This document shows positions 28,443-35,156 of a DNA stretch of 36,538 nt, in pieces (the stretch's first letter is position 1; each line of letters opens with the position of its first letter). The notes beneath the pieces were generated by a model. That model was not told where the DNA came from. It was given only the letters and a program-made list of their open reading frames with translations, and ran no database searches. Source of the stretch: Pseudomonadota bacterium (GTDB taxonomy: Bacteria > Pseudomonadota > Gammaproteobacteria > Burkholderiales > JABEVD01); the NCBI GenBank assembly GCA_021802655.1, contig JAJZRP010000019.1, positions 1-36,538 of the forward strand, written 5' to 3'. Made by a program: the position numbers and the translations under genes.

Positions 28443-28724
28443 TTAGCCGTGGGCCTGGGCTTCCAGTGCGCCGTGGCGGGTCATCGAAACTGCCAGGATG
28501 ATGACGTAGGCGATGCCGAAGATGATCATGCACCAGTCGACGAAACCGCTGAAACTGGTGGGATCGAAGGCAAGATGGCCGTTCCCTCCCCAATTGTTGA
28601 AGGAACCCCGGCCTACAAGACACATCGTCGCTGCGCCAAACACGCTTCCGTTCCCCATTCCGGTCAGCATTCCGCCGACTAAGGTTACCCAAAACGCCTT
28701 GCTCGATAGACTTCTGCTTGCCAT
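28443..28724 (-). CDS. Small membrane protein of unknown function (promoter-proximal)
   Basis: 93 residues with two hydrophobic segments (about 11-37, FWVTLVGGMLTGMGNG then VFGAATMCLV; and about 61-82, FVDWCMIIFGIAYVIILAVS) joined by a glycine- and asparagine-rich loop (RGSFNNWGGNGHL). The C-terminus is short and ends in EAQAHG. No family is recognised. The ribosome binding site AGGAGG sits five bases upstream of the ATG and is the strongest in the window, suggesting high expression. It is the first gene after the divergent region shared with hoxF. A perfect 10-bp stem hairpin plus five Us lies 12 nt after its stop, so most transcripts probably carry this gene alone. Confidence 0.7.
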   Translation of the reverse strand: MASRSLSSKAFWVTLVGGMLTGMGNGSVFGAATMCLVGRGSFNNWGGNGHLAFDPTSFSGFVDWCMIIFGIAYVIILAVSMTRHGALEAQAHG

Positions 28725-29034
28725 CTTACCCTCCTGGTCGAAAATGCTTTGATATTATTTGGCGATGCCCGCTCAAGACCTGTCGGATGCCGCCCCTTCT
28801 CTCCTCTATAGCTAACCCTGAACAATGCGGCAGCGATGGTTCGTGCCGACGCAAGTGTTTTTATAACACAAAAACCATAATTGTAAAATGGTTTTTTTGG
28901 AATATCGGCAGAGGGTCGCTCGCTTGGTTTTTATGCGCAATATAAACAAATTGAAATGTGCTTTTAACGTTCGGTTGATTTCAGGGGTATGTTCGCCATG
29001 CTAGAATCGTATGACCTTGGCTTGGGACAGGAAA
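28725..29034. promoter_or_regulatory. Divergent regulatory region between small membrane genes and hoxF
   Basis: 310 nt with no gene, clearly AT-rich compared with the rest of the window, mainly at 28855-28960. It must hold promoters for both directions. I see TAGAAT at 29002-29007 as a possible -10 for hoxF, but no well-spaced -35, and no convincing sigma-54 or FNR site. On the minus strand TTGAGC followed by an AT-rich stretch lies near 28770-28750. Confidence 0.5.
28870..28896. promoter_or_regulatory. 9-bp inverted repeat, likely operator
   Basis: AAAAACCAT at 28870-28878 and ATGGTTTTT at 28888-28896 are exact inverted repeats separated by 9 nt (AATTGTAAA). The 19-bp centre-to-centre spacing, close to two helical turns, suits a dimeric regulator. 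It lies 146 nt from the 93-residue gene start and 139 nt from the hoxF start. Confidence 0.45.
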
Positions 29035-30645
29035 ATGGCTTCCGCCGCAGAACATGCTGACCTGCTGATAGAGCGCATGGGGAGCAATCCGCTCCAGGTG
29101 CTCATCGCAATCCAGAAGGCGTTCAACCATGTTCCGGGTGATGCGATTTGCAGAATCGCCTCGGCCCTCGATCTCCCTCTATCCCGGATTCTCGGGGACG
29201 TCGAGTTTTACGGTTTTCTGAGTCGCGAGCCATTGGGAGTCTATTCTGTTTTGATGAGCGACAGCATCACGGACTGGATGCTCGGGAGCCGGGAACTTTT
29301 CTTGAGGCTGTGCGGAAATCTCGGGGTGAGCCCGGGCGTCACGCGAAGCGACGGGCTGGCGACTGTAGGTAAAACCTCCTGCACGGGAATGTGCGATCAG
29401 GGTCCTGCCTTGCTTGTGAATGGCATTGCTGTTGCGAATCTCACCGGTGACCGCATCGATGCCATCTCGCGCCTCATGGAAAAGAAGATCCCGCTGGTCG
29501 CATGGCCTGATGAATATTTTCATGTCGAATCGAACATCAGGCGGCGCGGCTGGCTTTTCCAGGATTGGGAAGGCGCCATCTTCGAAGGGGAAGCACTGCT
29601 TCAGGAAATGACGGATGCCGGGCTGAGGGGGCGAGGAGGGGCGGGCTTTCCGACTGCGAAGAAATGGGCATCATGCCGCGATGCGCCGGGGAGCGAACGC
29701 TATGTCGTCTGCAATGCCGACGAAGGTGAACCCGGAACGTTCAAGGACAGGGTGCTGCTGCAGCATTGCGCCGGGCGCCTTTTCGAGGGAATGGCGCTTT
29801 GTGCGCGCATCGTCAGGGCCAAGAAAGGCTTCCTCTACGTCAGGGGGGAATACCGCTACCTCGAAGCGCATCTGGAAAACCTGCTCGCTGCGCGGCGCGA
29901 TACCGATTTCGAAATCGAACTCCACTGGGGGGCAGGAGCCTATATCTGCGGGGAAGAATCCGCTCTTCTGGAATCGATCGAGGGAAAGAGAGGCATACCC
30001 AGGGTGCGCCCCCCGTTTCCCGTCACCCACGGGCTCCATGGCATGCCTACCGTCGTCGACAATGTGGAAACGTTCTGTGCGGCATCTGCAATCGCCGCAG
30101 GCGGAGGGAGGGAATTCCGCTCTCTCGGGACGGCGGGGTCACATGGAACCAAGCTTCTCTCCGTGTCCGGGGATTGTTCCAGGCCGGGCATCTACGAATA
30201 TCCTTTCGGCGTTTCGGTCGATCAGATACTGGAGGATTGCGGTGCCGGGAATGCCCTCGCCGTGCAGGTCGGGGGCGCTGCGGGCACCTGCCTCGATGCA
30301 TCGGAATTCGGCAGGAAGGTCTGTTTCGAGGATCTTCCCACCAGCGGTTCTGTCATGGTATTCGACAGGACCAGGAACATGCAGGAGGCTGCGCTCAATT
30401 TTTCCAGGTTTTTTGCCCGCGAATCCTGCGGTTTCTGCACGCCATGCAGGGTCGGAACCGAAATATTGGCGCAAACCATGGAAAGGATTTCGGAGGGGCG
30501 CGGGACCGGAGAAGATATTTTCGAAATCGGTAATCTGGGCAACATCCTCAAGGCGAGTCATTGCGGACTCGGACAGAGCGCGGCCAGGGCGGTGCGCGAC
30601 ATGCTGAAGAAATTTCCGGAACATTTCGAGGGGACCGTCAAATGA
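29035..30645 (+). CDS. hoxF: NAD-reducing hydrogenase diaphorase subunit HoxF
   Basis: 536 residues. HoxF binds FMN and NADH and passes electrons between H2-derived clusters and NAD+. The N-terminal ~150 residues are NuoE-like, the middle is NuoF-like with GRGGAGF (199-205) and NADEGEPGTFKDR, and the C-terminal [4Fe-4S] site is C465-x2-C468-x2-C471 with C510. The NuoE-like part keeps only the second cysteine pair (C116 and C120 in SCTGMC); the first pair is replaced around residues 74-80 (MSDSITD). The start is the ATG at 29035, which has AGGA close upstream; an in-frame ATG at 29011 lacks a site. It opens hoxFUYHW, and its stop overlaps hoxU as ATGA. Confidence 0.93.
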   Translation: MASAAEHADLLIERMGSNPLQVLIAIQKAFNHVPGDAICRIASALDLPLSRILGDVEFYGFLSREPLGVYSVLMSDSITDWMLGSRELFLRLCGNLGVSPGVTRSDGLATVGKTSCTGMCDQGPALLVNGIAVANLTGDRIDAISRLMEKKIPLVAWPDEYFHVESNIRRRGWLFQDWEGAIFEGEALLQEMTDAGLRGRGGAGFPTAKKWASCRDAPGSERYVVCNADEGEPGTFKDRVLLQHCAGRLFEGMALCARIVRAKKGFLYVRGEYRYLEAHLENLLAARRDTDFEIELHWGAGAYICGEESALLESIEGKRGIPRVRPPFPVTHGLHGMPTVVDNVETFCAASAIAAGGGREFRSLGTAGSHGTKLLSVSGDCSRPGIYEYPFGVSVDQILEDCGAGNALAVQVGGAAGTCLDASEFGRKVCFEDLPTSGSVMVFDRTRNMQEAALNFSRFFARESCGFCTPCRVGTEILAQTMERISEGRGTGEDIFEIGNLGNILKASHCGLGQSAARAVRDMLKKFPEHFEGTVK

Positions 30646-31304
30646 AGGCAATCAGTCTGGATGGGATAATGGCGCCTTTTGCCGAAGGACATACCGTCAT
30701 GGACTGCGCGCTCGCCGCGAACATTCCCATCCCGCATCTTTGTTATCTTCCCAGGTGTGTCCCTCACGGAAGCTGCAGGCTCTGCACCGTGAAAATCGAC
30801 GGAAGATTCGCATCCGCATGCACCCAACCTGCCATGGAAGGGCAGCATGTCGAAATCGACACGGAAGAGTTGCGGCAGCTGAGGCTTTCCCTGCTCAGGA
30901 TGCTCTTCGTCGAGGGAAATCATTACTGCCCTTCGTGCGAGAAGAGCGGAAGCTGCAGGCTGCAGAAGGCGGCCTATGATGAAGGCATGCTCGACCTGCA
31001 TTACCGGCCTTGGTACCCCAAAAGGGAAATGGATGCTTCCCATCCGGATATCCTCATCGACAGGGACCGCTGCATCTTCTGCGAGCTTTGCGTGAAGGCG
31101 AGCAGGGATGTCGACGGGAAAAACATATTCGGGATTTCCGGACGAGGGACCGATACCCGTCTCGTCGTCAATTCGAAAAGCGGGCTGCTCGCCGATACGG
31201 ATATTTCGGCGCAAGACAGGGCAGTCGAAGTCTGTCCGGTAGGGGCGATTCTGGTCAAGGGACTAGGGTTCGAAATTCCCATCGGAAAGCGGCTTTATGA
31301 TTAG
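30642..31304 (+). CDS. hoxU: NAD-reducing hydrogenase diaphorase subunit HoxU
   Basis: 220 residues, an iron-sulfur relay subunit related to the N-terminus of NuoG. It carries a [2Fe-2S] site (C34, C45, C48, C60), a second site with H94, C96, C99 and C105 (NHYCPSCEKSGSC) and a ferredoxin-like [4Fe-4S] site (C144, C147, C150, C198). All expected ligands are present, so electron transfer between HoxF and the hydrogenase module should be intact. The ATG at 30642 overlaps the hoxF stop (ATGA), and the stop overlaps the hoxY start by 8 nt. Size and layout match the Cupriavidus-type soluble hydrogenase. Confidence 0.93.
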   Translation: MKAISLDGIMAPFAEGHTVMDCALAANIPIPHLCYLPRCVPHGSCRLCTVKIDGRFASACTQPAMEGQHVEIDTEELRQLRLSLLRMLFVEGNHYCPSCEKSGSCRLQKAAYDEGMLDLHYRPWYPKREMDASHPDILIDRDRCIFCELCVKASRDVDGKNIFGISGRGTDTRLVVNSKSGLLADTDISAQDRAVEVCPVGAILVKGLGFEIPIGKRLYD

Positions 31305-31827
31305 GCTCGCGACCTGTTCTCTGGCCGGCTGTTTCGGTTGCCACATGTCCTTTCTCGATATGGACGAGAGGTTTCTCGATCTCGTCGAAAGGGTCGAGTT
31401 CGACAGGAGTCCCTTTACCGACATCAAGTCGATCGGGAAATGCGATATAGGGCTGGTGGAAGGGGGGCTGTGCAACGAGGAAAACCTGGCGGTTCTGAAA
31501 AAATTCCGGGAAAACTGCGTCATTCTCGTTGCAGTCGGCGCCTGTGCGATCAATGGCGGAATTCCGGCGATGAGGAACCATTTTTCAATAGACGAATGCC
31601 TTGCAGAAGCCTACCTCGACGGAGTCGGGATAGAGAACCCGCAGATTCCTTCCGATCCCGAACTTCCCGTGCTTTTGAAAAAGGTTTGCCCGGTGCACGA
31701 AGCCGTCAGAATCGACTACTTTCTTCCCGGATGCCCGCCTTCTGCAGGAGCATTCGAGGTGCTTCTGGAAGCGTTGCTGAAAGGGGAAACACCGGAATTG
31801 CCGAGGAATTTCATCCATTATGACTAG
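31297..31827 (+). CDS. hoxY: NAD-reducing hydrogenase small subunit HoxY
   Basis: 176 residues. The small [NiFe]-hydrogenase subunit holds the [4Fe-4S] cluster nearest the active site, with ligands at C12 and C15 (GCFGC), C83 (GACAINGG) and C146 (LPGCPPS). There is no N-terminal Tat signal, so the enzyme is cytoplasmic, as expected for a soluble NAD-linked hydrogenase. Only one cluster is predicted, as in other HoxY. The start overlaps the hoxU end by 8 nt and the end overlaps hoxH by 8 nt. Confidence 0.92.
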   Translation: MIRLATCSLAGCFGCHMSFLDMDERFLDLVERVEFDRSPFTDIKSIGKCDIGLVEGGLCNEENLAVLKKFRENCVILVAVGACAINGGIPAMRNHFSIDECLAEAYLDGVGIENPQIPSDPELPVLLKKVCPVHEAVRIDYFLPGCPPSAGAFEVLLEALLKGETPELPRNFIHYD

Positions 31828-33235
31828 AATCGTCATCGATCCCCTGAGCCGGGTCGAGGGGCACGGCAAGGTCACGCTGCTGCTCGACGAAGAAAACAGG
31901 GTGGTCGAGGCGCGCCTCCATATCGTCGAATTCAGGGGTTTCGAGAAATTCATCCAGGGCCGCCCTTACTGGGAAGTGCCGGTTCTCGTGGAGCGGTTGT
32001 GCGGTATCTGCCCGGTCAGCCATCATCTTGCCGCAGCCAAGGCGATAGACGGAATCATGGGGGTCGAAAAGCTCACGCCGACCGCCGAAAAATTGAGAAG
32101 GCTGCTGCATTTCGGGCAGGTATTGCAGTCGCATGCGCTGCATTTCTTTCATCTCGCTTCCCCGGATCTCCTTTTCGGTTTCGATTCTGAAATTGCACAC
32201 AGGAACATCACGGGGCTTTTGAAGGATTATCCCGATCTCGCCTTGAAAGGGGTGAGGCTCAGGAAATACGGGCAGGAAGTGATCCGCGTGATCATGGGCA
32301 AGCGCATTCACGGTACCGCCGCAATTGCCGGTGGAATGAACAAGGCATTGTCCTTCGAGGAAAGGGATGCTTTGCTCGGCAATATCGACGAGATCATTTT
32401 CTGGGCGGATGCCTCGGTCGATCTTGCCAGGGATATTTTTCTTTCGACTCCAGAATATCGGAATTTCGCGAAAGTATCCTCCCCCTTCCTTTCCCTTTCC
32501 GGAAAATGCGGCGAACACGAACTCTACGACGGGCATCTGCGCTGCAGGAGCGCCGGGGGGGATTTTGTTTTCGACGAGATCGCGGATTCGGGCTATACAG
32601 GGCTCATCAGGGAGGAAGTGAAACCCTGGAGCTACATGAAGTTTCCCTATCTCGTCATGCTGGGAAAGGAAGCGGGATGGTACAGGGTGGGGCCGCTCGC
32701 CAGAATCAACAATTGCGACCTGATTTCCAGCCCCATGGCCGAGGCAAGACGAAGGGAATTCGTGTCCGATGGCTGGCCCGTGCATGCGCCTCTCGCCTAC
32801 CACTGGGCCAGGATGATCGAACTCCTGCATTGCGCGGAGAAAATCAGGGGGCTTCTTGAGGATACGGACATCACCGGAGGCGATCTCAGGGTCGAAACGG
32901 AAATGGGGCGTGAGGGAATCGGCGTGATCGAGGCGCCGCGCGGCACGCTCATCCATCACTATCGTGTCGACGACCAGGGGCTGATCGAGATGGCGAATCT
33001 TGTCGTTTCGACGACGCACAACAACCGGGCGATGAATGAAGCCGTGCTCAAGGTGGCGAAGCGGGATATCGACGGAAAAAAAGAGGTCACTGAAGGCATG
33101 CTCAACCGGATCGAAGTTGCAATCCGTGCTTTCGATCCCTGTCTTTCCTGCGCAACCCATGCCGTGGGCAAGATGCCCCTTCTGGTCGAAGCTGTCGATG
33201 CGGAGGGGAATGTGATCTGGAGCATGGGGAAATGA
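31820..33235 (+). CDS. hoxH: NAD-reducing hydrogenase large subunit HoxH
   Basis: 471 residues. This subunit holds the Ni-Fe active site. The two cysteine pairs are C61 and C64 (RLCGICPVSHH) and C441 and C444 (DPCLSCATH, residues 439-447). After H447 a 24-residue tail remains to be removed by the maturation protease, which is encoded immediately downstream. The N-terminal IDPLSRVEGHGKV is the standard opening. Nothing in the sequence shows whether the enzyme tolerates oxygen. The stop overlaps the start of hoxW (ATGA). Confidence 0.95.
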   Translation: MTRIVIDPLSRVEGHGKVTLLLDEENRVVEARLHIVEFRGFEKFIQGRPYWEVPVLVERLCGICPVSHHLAAAKAIDGIMGVEKLTPTAEKLRRLLHFGQVLQSHALHFFHLASPDLLFGFDSEIAHRNITGLLKDYPDLALKGVRLRKYGQEVIRVIMGKRIHGTAAIAGGMNKALSFEERDALLGNIDEIIFWADASVDLARDIFLSTPEYRNFAKVSSPFLSLSGKCGEHELYDGHLRCRSAGGDFVFDEIADSGYTGLIREEVKPWSYMKFPYLVMLGKEAGWYRVGPLARINNCDLISSPMAEARRREFVSDGWPVHAPLAYHWARMIELLHCAEKIRGLLEDTDITGGDLRVETEMGREGIGVIEAPRGTLIHHYRVDDQGLIEMANLVVSTTHNNRAMNEAVLKVAKRDIDGKKEVTEGMLNRIEVAIRAFDPCLSCATHAVGKMPLLVEAVDAEGNVIWSMGK

Positions 33236-33699
33236 GCGGAACTGCGGTCATTTGCTGCGGCAATCCGAGCCGCGGCGACGATGCGCTGGGCCATCTGTTT
33301 TTCGACAGGCTGGAAAAAGCATCCGGTGAATTCGAGGTTTTCTGCGATTACCAGCTGCAGATCGAGCATGTTTTCGATATGAATGACAGGGAATGCGTGA
33401 TTTTCGTCGATGCCGCAGTGGACATTGCCGGCCCGTTCGAAATGCGCGAAATTTTTCCCGGACGGGACATGAGTCACAGCACGCACGTCCTGTCTCCCGC
33501 GGCGCTCCTCGAAGTCTATGAGAAAGTCATGAACGGCACTGCTCCCAAAGCTTATCTTTTGAGTGTGAAAGGGGAGTCTTTCGGCCTCGGCGAGTCCTTG
33601 AGCGCCAATGCGCAGAAAAATCTCGATGCGGCATGGGATTTTCTGAAGGATTTTATGGAATTGAAGAGCGACTTGGGGAAAGCTGCCATTCCGGGTTAG
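33232..33699 (+). CDS. hoxW: Hydrogenase maturation protease HoxW
   Basis: 155 residues. It belongs to the HyaD/HybD (M52) endopeptidases that cut the C-terminal tail from the hydrogenase large subunit once nickel is inserted. The opening GNPSRGDDALG (about 10-20) and the aspartate of FVDAAVD (D60) plus H85 in SHSTHVLSP correspond to the nickel-sensing residues of the family. The start overlaps the hoxH stop, coupling it to its substrate. HypABCDEF genes for cofactor synthesis are not in the window. The next gene, pntAA, starts 35 nt later. Confidence 0.9.
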   Translation: MSGTAVICCGNPSRGDDALGHLFFDRLEKASGEFEVFCDYQLQIEHVFDMNDRECVIFVDAAVDIAGPFEMREIFPGRDMSHSTHVLSPAALLEVYEKVMNGTAPKAYLLSVKGESFGLGESLSANAQKNLDAAWDFLKDFMELKSDLGKAAIPG

Positions 33700-33734
33700 A
33701 ATTGAAGAATTTTGTTGCAGGCAGGAGAATCGAA

Positions 33735-34847
33735 ATGCAGATAGGCATCCCTCTGGAGATCAGGGCGGGGGAGAAGCGGGTCGCGGCGACCCCCGAGACG
33801 GTGAAAAAGCTTGCCTCGGCCCATTCCGTTTTCGTGCAGGCGGGAGCGGGTCTCGGAGCGAGCATTCCCGATTCCGAATATGAGGCCGCAGGGGCGAAAA
33901 TTCTGGGAAGCGCCGCAGAACTTTATGCCGCATCCCGGCTCGTCCTGAAGGTCAGGGGCCTGGAAGAATCCGAATTTCCTCTGGTGAAGAAGGACTCCAT
34001 CCTGGTCGGACTCCTTTCTCCGCACGAGAAGGAGAAAATGGAAGCCTATGCGAAACAGGGGCTCACCGCGTTCGCCATGGAATCGATCCCCAGGATCAGC
34101 CGTGCGCAGAGCATGGATGTGCTTTCCTCCCAGGCCAACATAGGCGGATACAAGTCGGTGATCCTGGCCGCGAATGCCTACGGGCGCTTCTTTCCCATGC
34201 TGATGACTGCAGCGGGAACGGTCAAGGCCGCGCGCGTGCTCGTGCTCGGCGTGGGAGTCGCAGGTCTTCAGGCGATCGCAACAGCGAAAAGGCTGGGGGC
34301 CGTGATCGAGGCGTTCGACGTGCGCCCTGCGGTCAGGGAACAGGTGTTGAGCCTCGGCGCGAAATTCGTCGAAGTGCCGCTGTCGGAAGGAGAGTCCGCC
34401 GAGACTTCCGGGGGCTACGCCAGAGAAATGTCCGAGGAATACAAGCAGAAGCAGGCCGAGCTCATCAAAGCCCGCGCGATACAGTCCGACATCGTCATCA
34501 CGACTGCCCTGATTCCGGGAAGACCCGCCCCCGTCCTTCTGAAGGAGGAAACGGTTGCGGCGATGAAGCATGGTTCCGTCGTGGTCGACATGGCCGTCGA
34601 ATTCGGCGGCAACTGCCCCCTGTCGGAGAAGGACAGGATCGTCGAAAAGCATGGCGTGACCCTGATCGGCCATACCAATCTGCCTGCCATGATGGCGGCG
34701 GATGCGAGTGCGCTCTATGCGAGAAACATGCTGAATTTCATCAATCTGCTGTTCGAGCCCAAAACCGGGGAATTGAAGATTGACCGCGAGGACGAAATCA
34801 TCGCCGGCACCCTGATCTCGATGAACGGCGAACTGGTCAAAAAGTAA
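33735..34847 (+). CDS. pntAA: NAD(P) transhydrogenase subunit alpha part 1 (PntAA)
   Basis: 370 residues. This is the soluble NAD(H)-binding domain I of the proton-translocating transhydrogenase, which transfers hydride between NAD(H) and NADP(H). The opening [20 protein letters not shown] and the Rossmann fold [20 protein letters not shown] with acidic AFDVR are typical, as is the [19 protein letters not shown] segment. In this three-gene form the membrane helices lie on the next gene. AGGAG lies seven bases before the ATG. The short 35-nt gap after hoxW, with no terminator, suggests cotranscription with the hydrogenase. Confidence 0.95.
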   Translation: MQIGIPLEIRAGEKRVAATPETVKKLASAHSVFVQAGAGLGASIPDSEYEAAGAKILGSAAELYAASRLVLKVRGLEESEFPLVKKDSILVGLLSPHEKEKMEAYAKQGLTAFAMESIPRISRAQSMDVLSSQANIGGYKSVILAANAYGRFFPMLMTAAGTVKAARVLVLGVGVAGLQAIATAKRLGAVIEAFDVRPAVREQVLSLGAKFVEVPLSEGESAETSGGYAREMSEEYKQKQAELIKARAIQSDIVITTALIPGRPAPVLLKEETVAAMKHGSVVVDMAVEFGGNCPLSEKDRIVEKHGVTLIGHTNLPAMMAADASALYARNMLNFINLLFEPKTGELKIDREDEIIAGTLISMNGELVKK

Positions 34848-34857
34848 GGAGAAAATC

Positions 34858-35154
34858 ATGGGCGGCGCAGTCGATCCCTTTGTCATCAATCTCACCGTTT
34901 TCGTGCTGGCGATATTCGTCGGCTACCATGTCGTGTGGAATGTCACCCCTGCGCTTCACACCCCGCTGATGGCGGTGACCAATGCGATCAGCGGGATCAT
35001 CATCGTCGGCGCCATGCTCGCCGCAGGGCCCTCCAAAATCGATTTCGGGACGATAGTCGGGGCAATTGCCGTGACGCTCGCGTCCGTCAATGTTTTCGGC
35101 GGCTTCCTCGTGACGAGGCGCATGCTCGAAATGTTCAAAAAGAAAAAGAGGTAA
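34858..35154 (+). CDS. pntAB: NAD(P) transhydrogenase subunit alpha part 2 (PntAB)
   Basis: 98 residues with three hydrophobic segments (about 10-28, 39-58, 63-86), the membrane part of subunit alpha in the split arrangement. The [33 protein letters not shown] stretch is characteristic. The AAGGAG ribosome binding site is six bases from the ATG. The gene follows pntAA after 10 nt and precedes pntB by 2 nt. Confidence 0.95.
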   Translation: MGGAVDPFVINLTVFVLAIFVGYHVVWNVTPALHTPLMAVTNAISGIIIVGAMLAAGPSKIDFGTIVGAIAVTLASVNVFGGFLVTRRMLEMFKKKKR

Positions 35155-35156
35155 AC

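Noticed and set aside
28725-29034. Sigma-54 or FNR site in the hox divergent region
   Set aside because: I found no GG-N10-GC pair in the right context and no TTGAT-N4-ATCAA; possible matches are too weak to report.
29035-33235. Missing hoxE gene
   Set aside because: HoxF already carries the NuoE-like region at its N-terminus, as in the Cupriavidus-type enzyme, so a separate hoxE is not expected.
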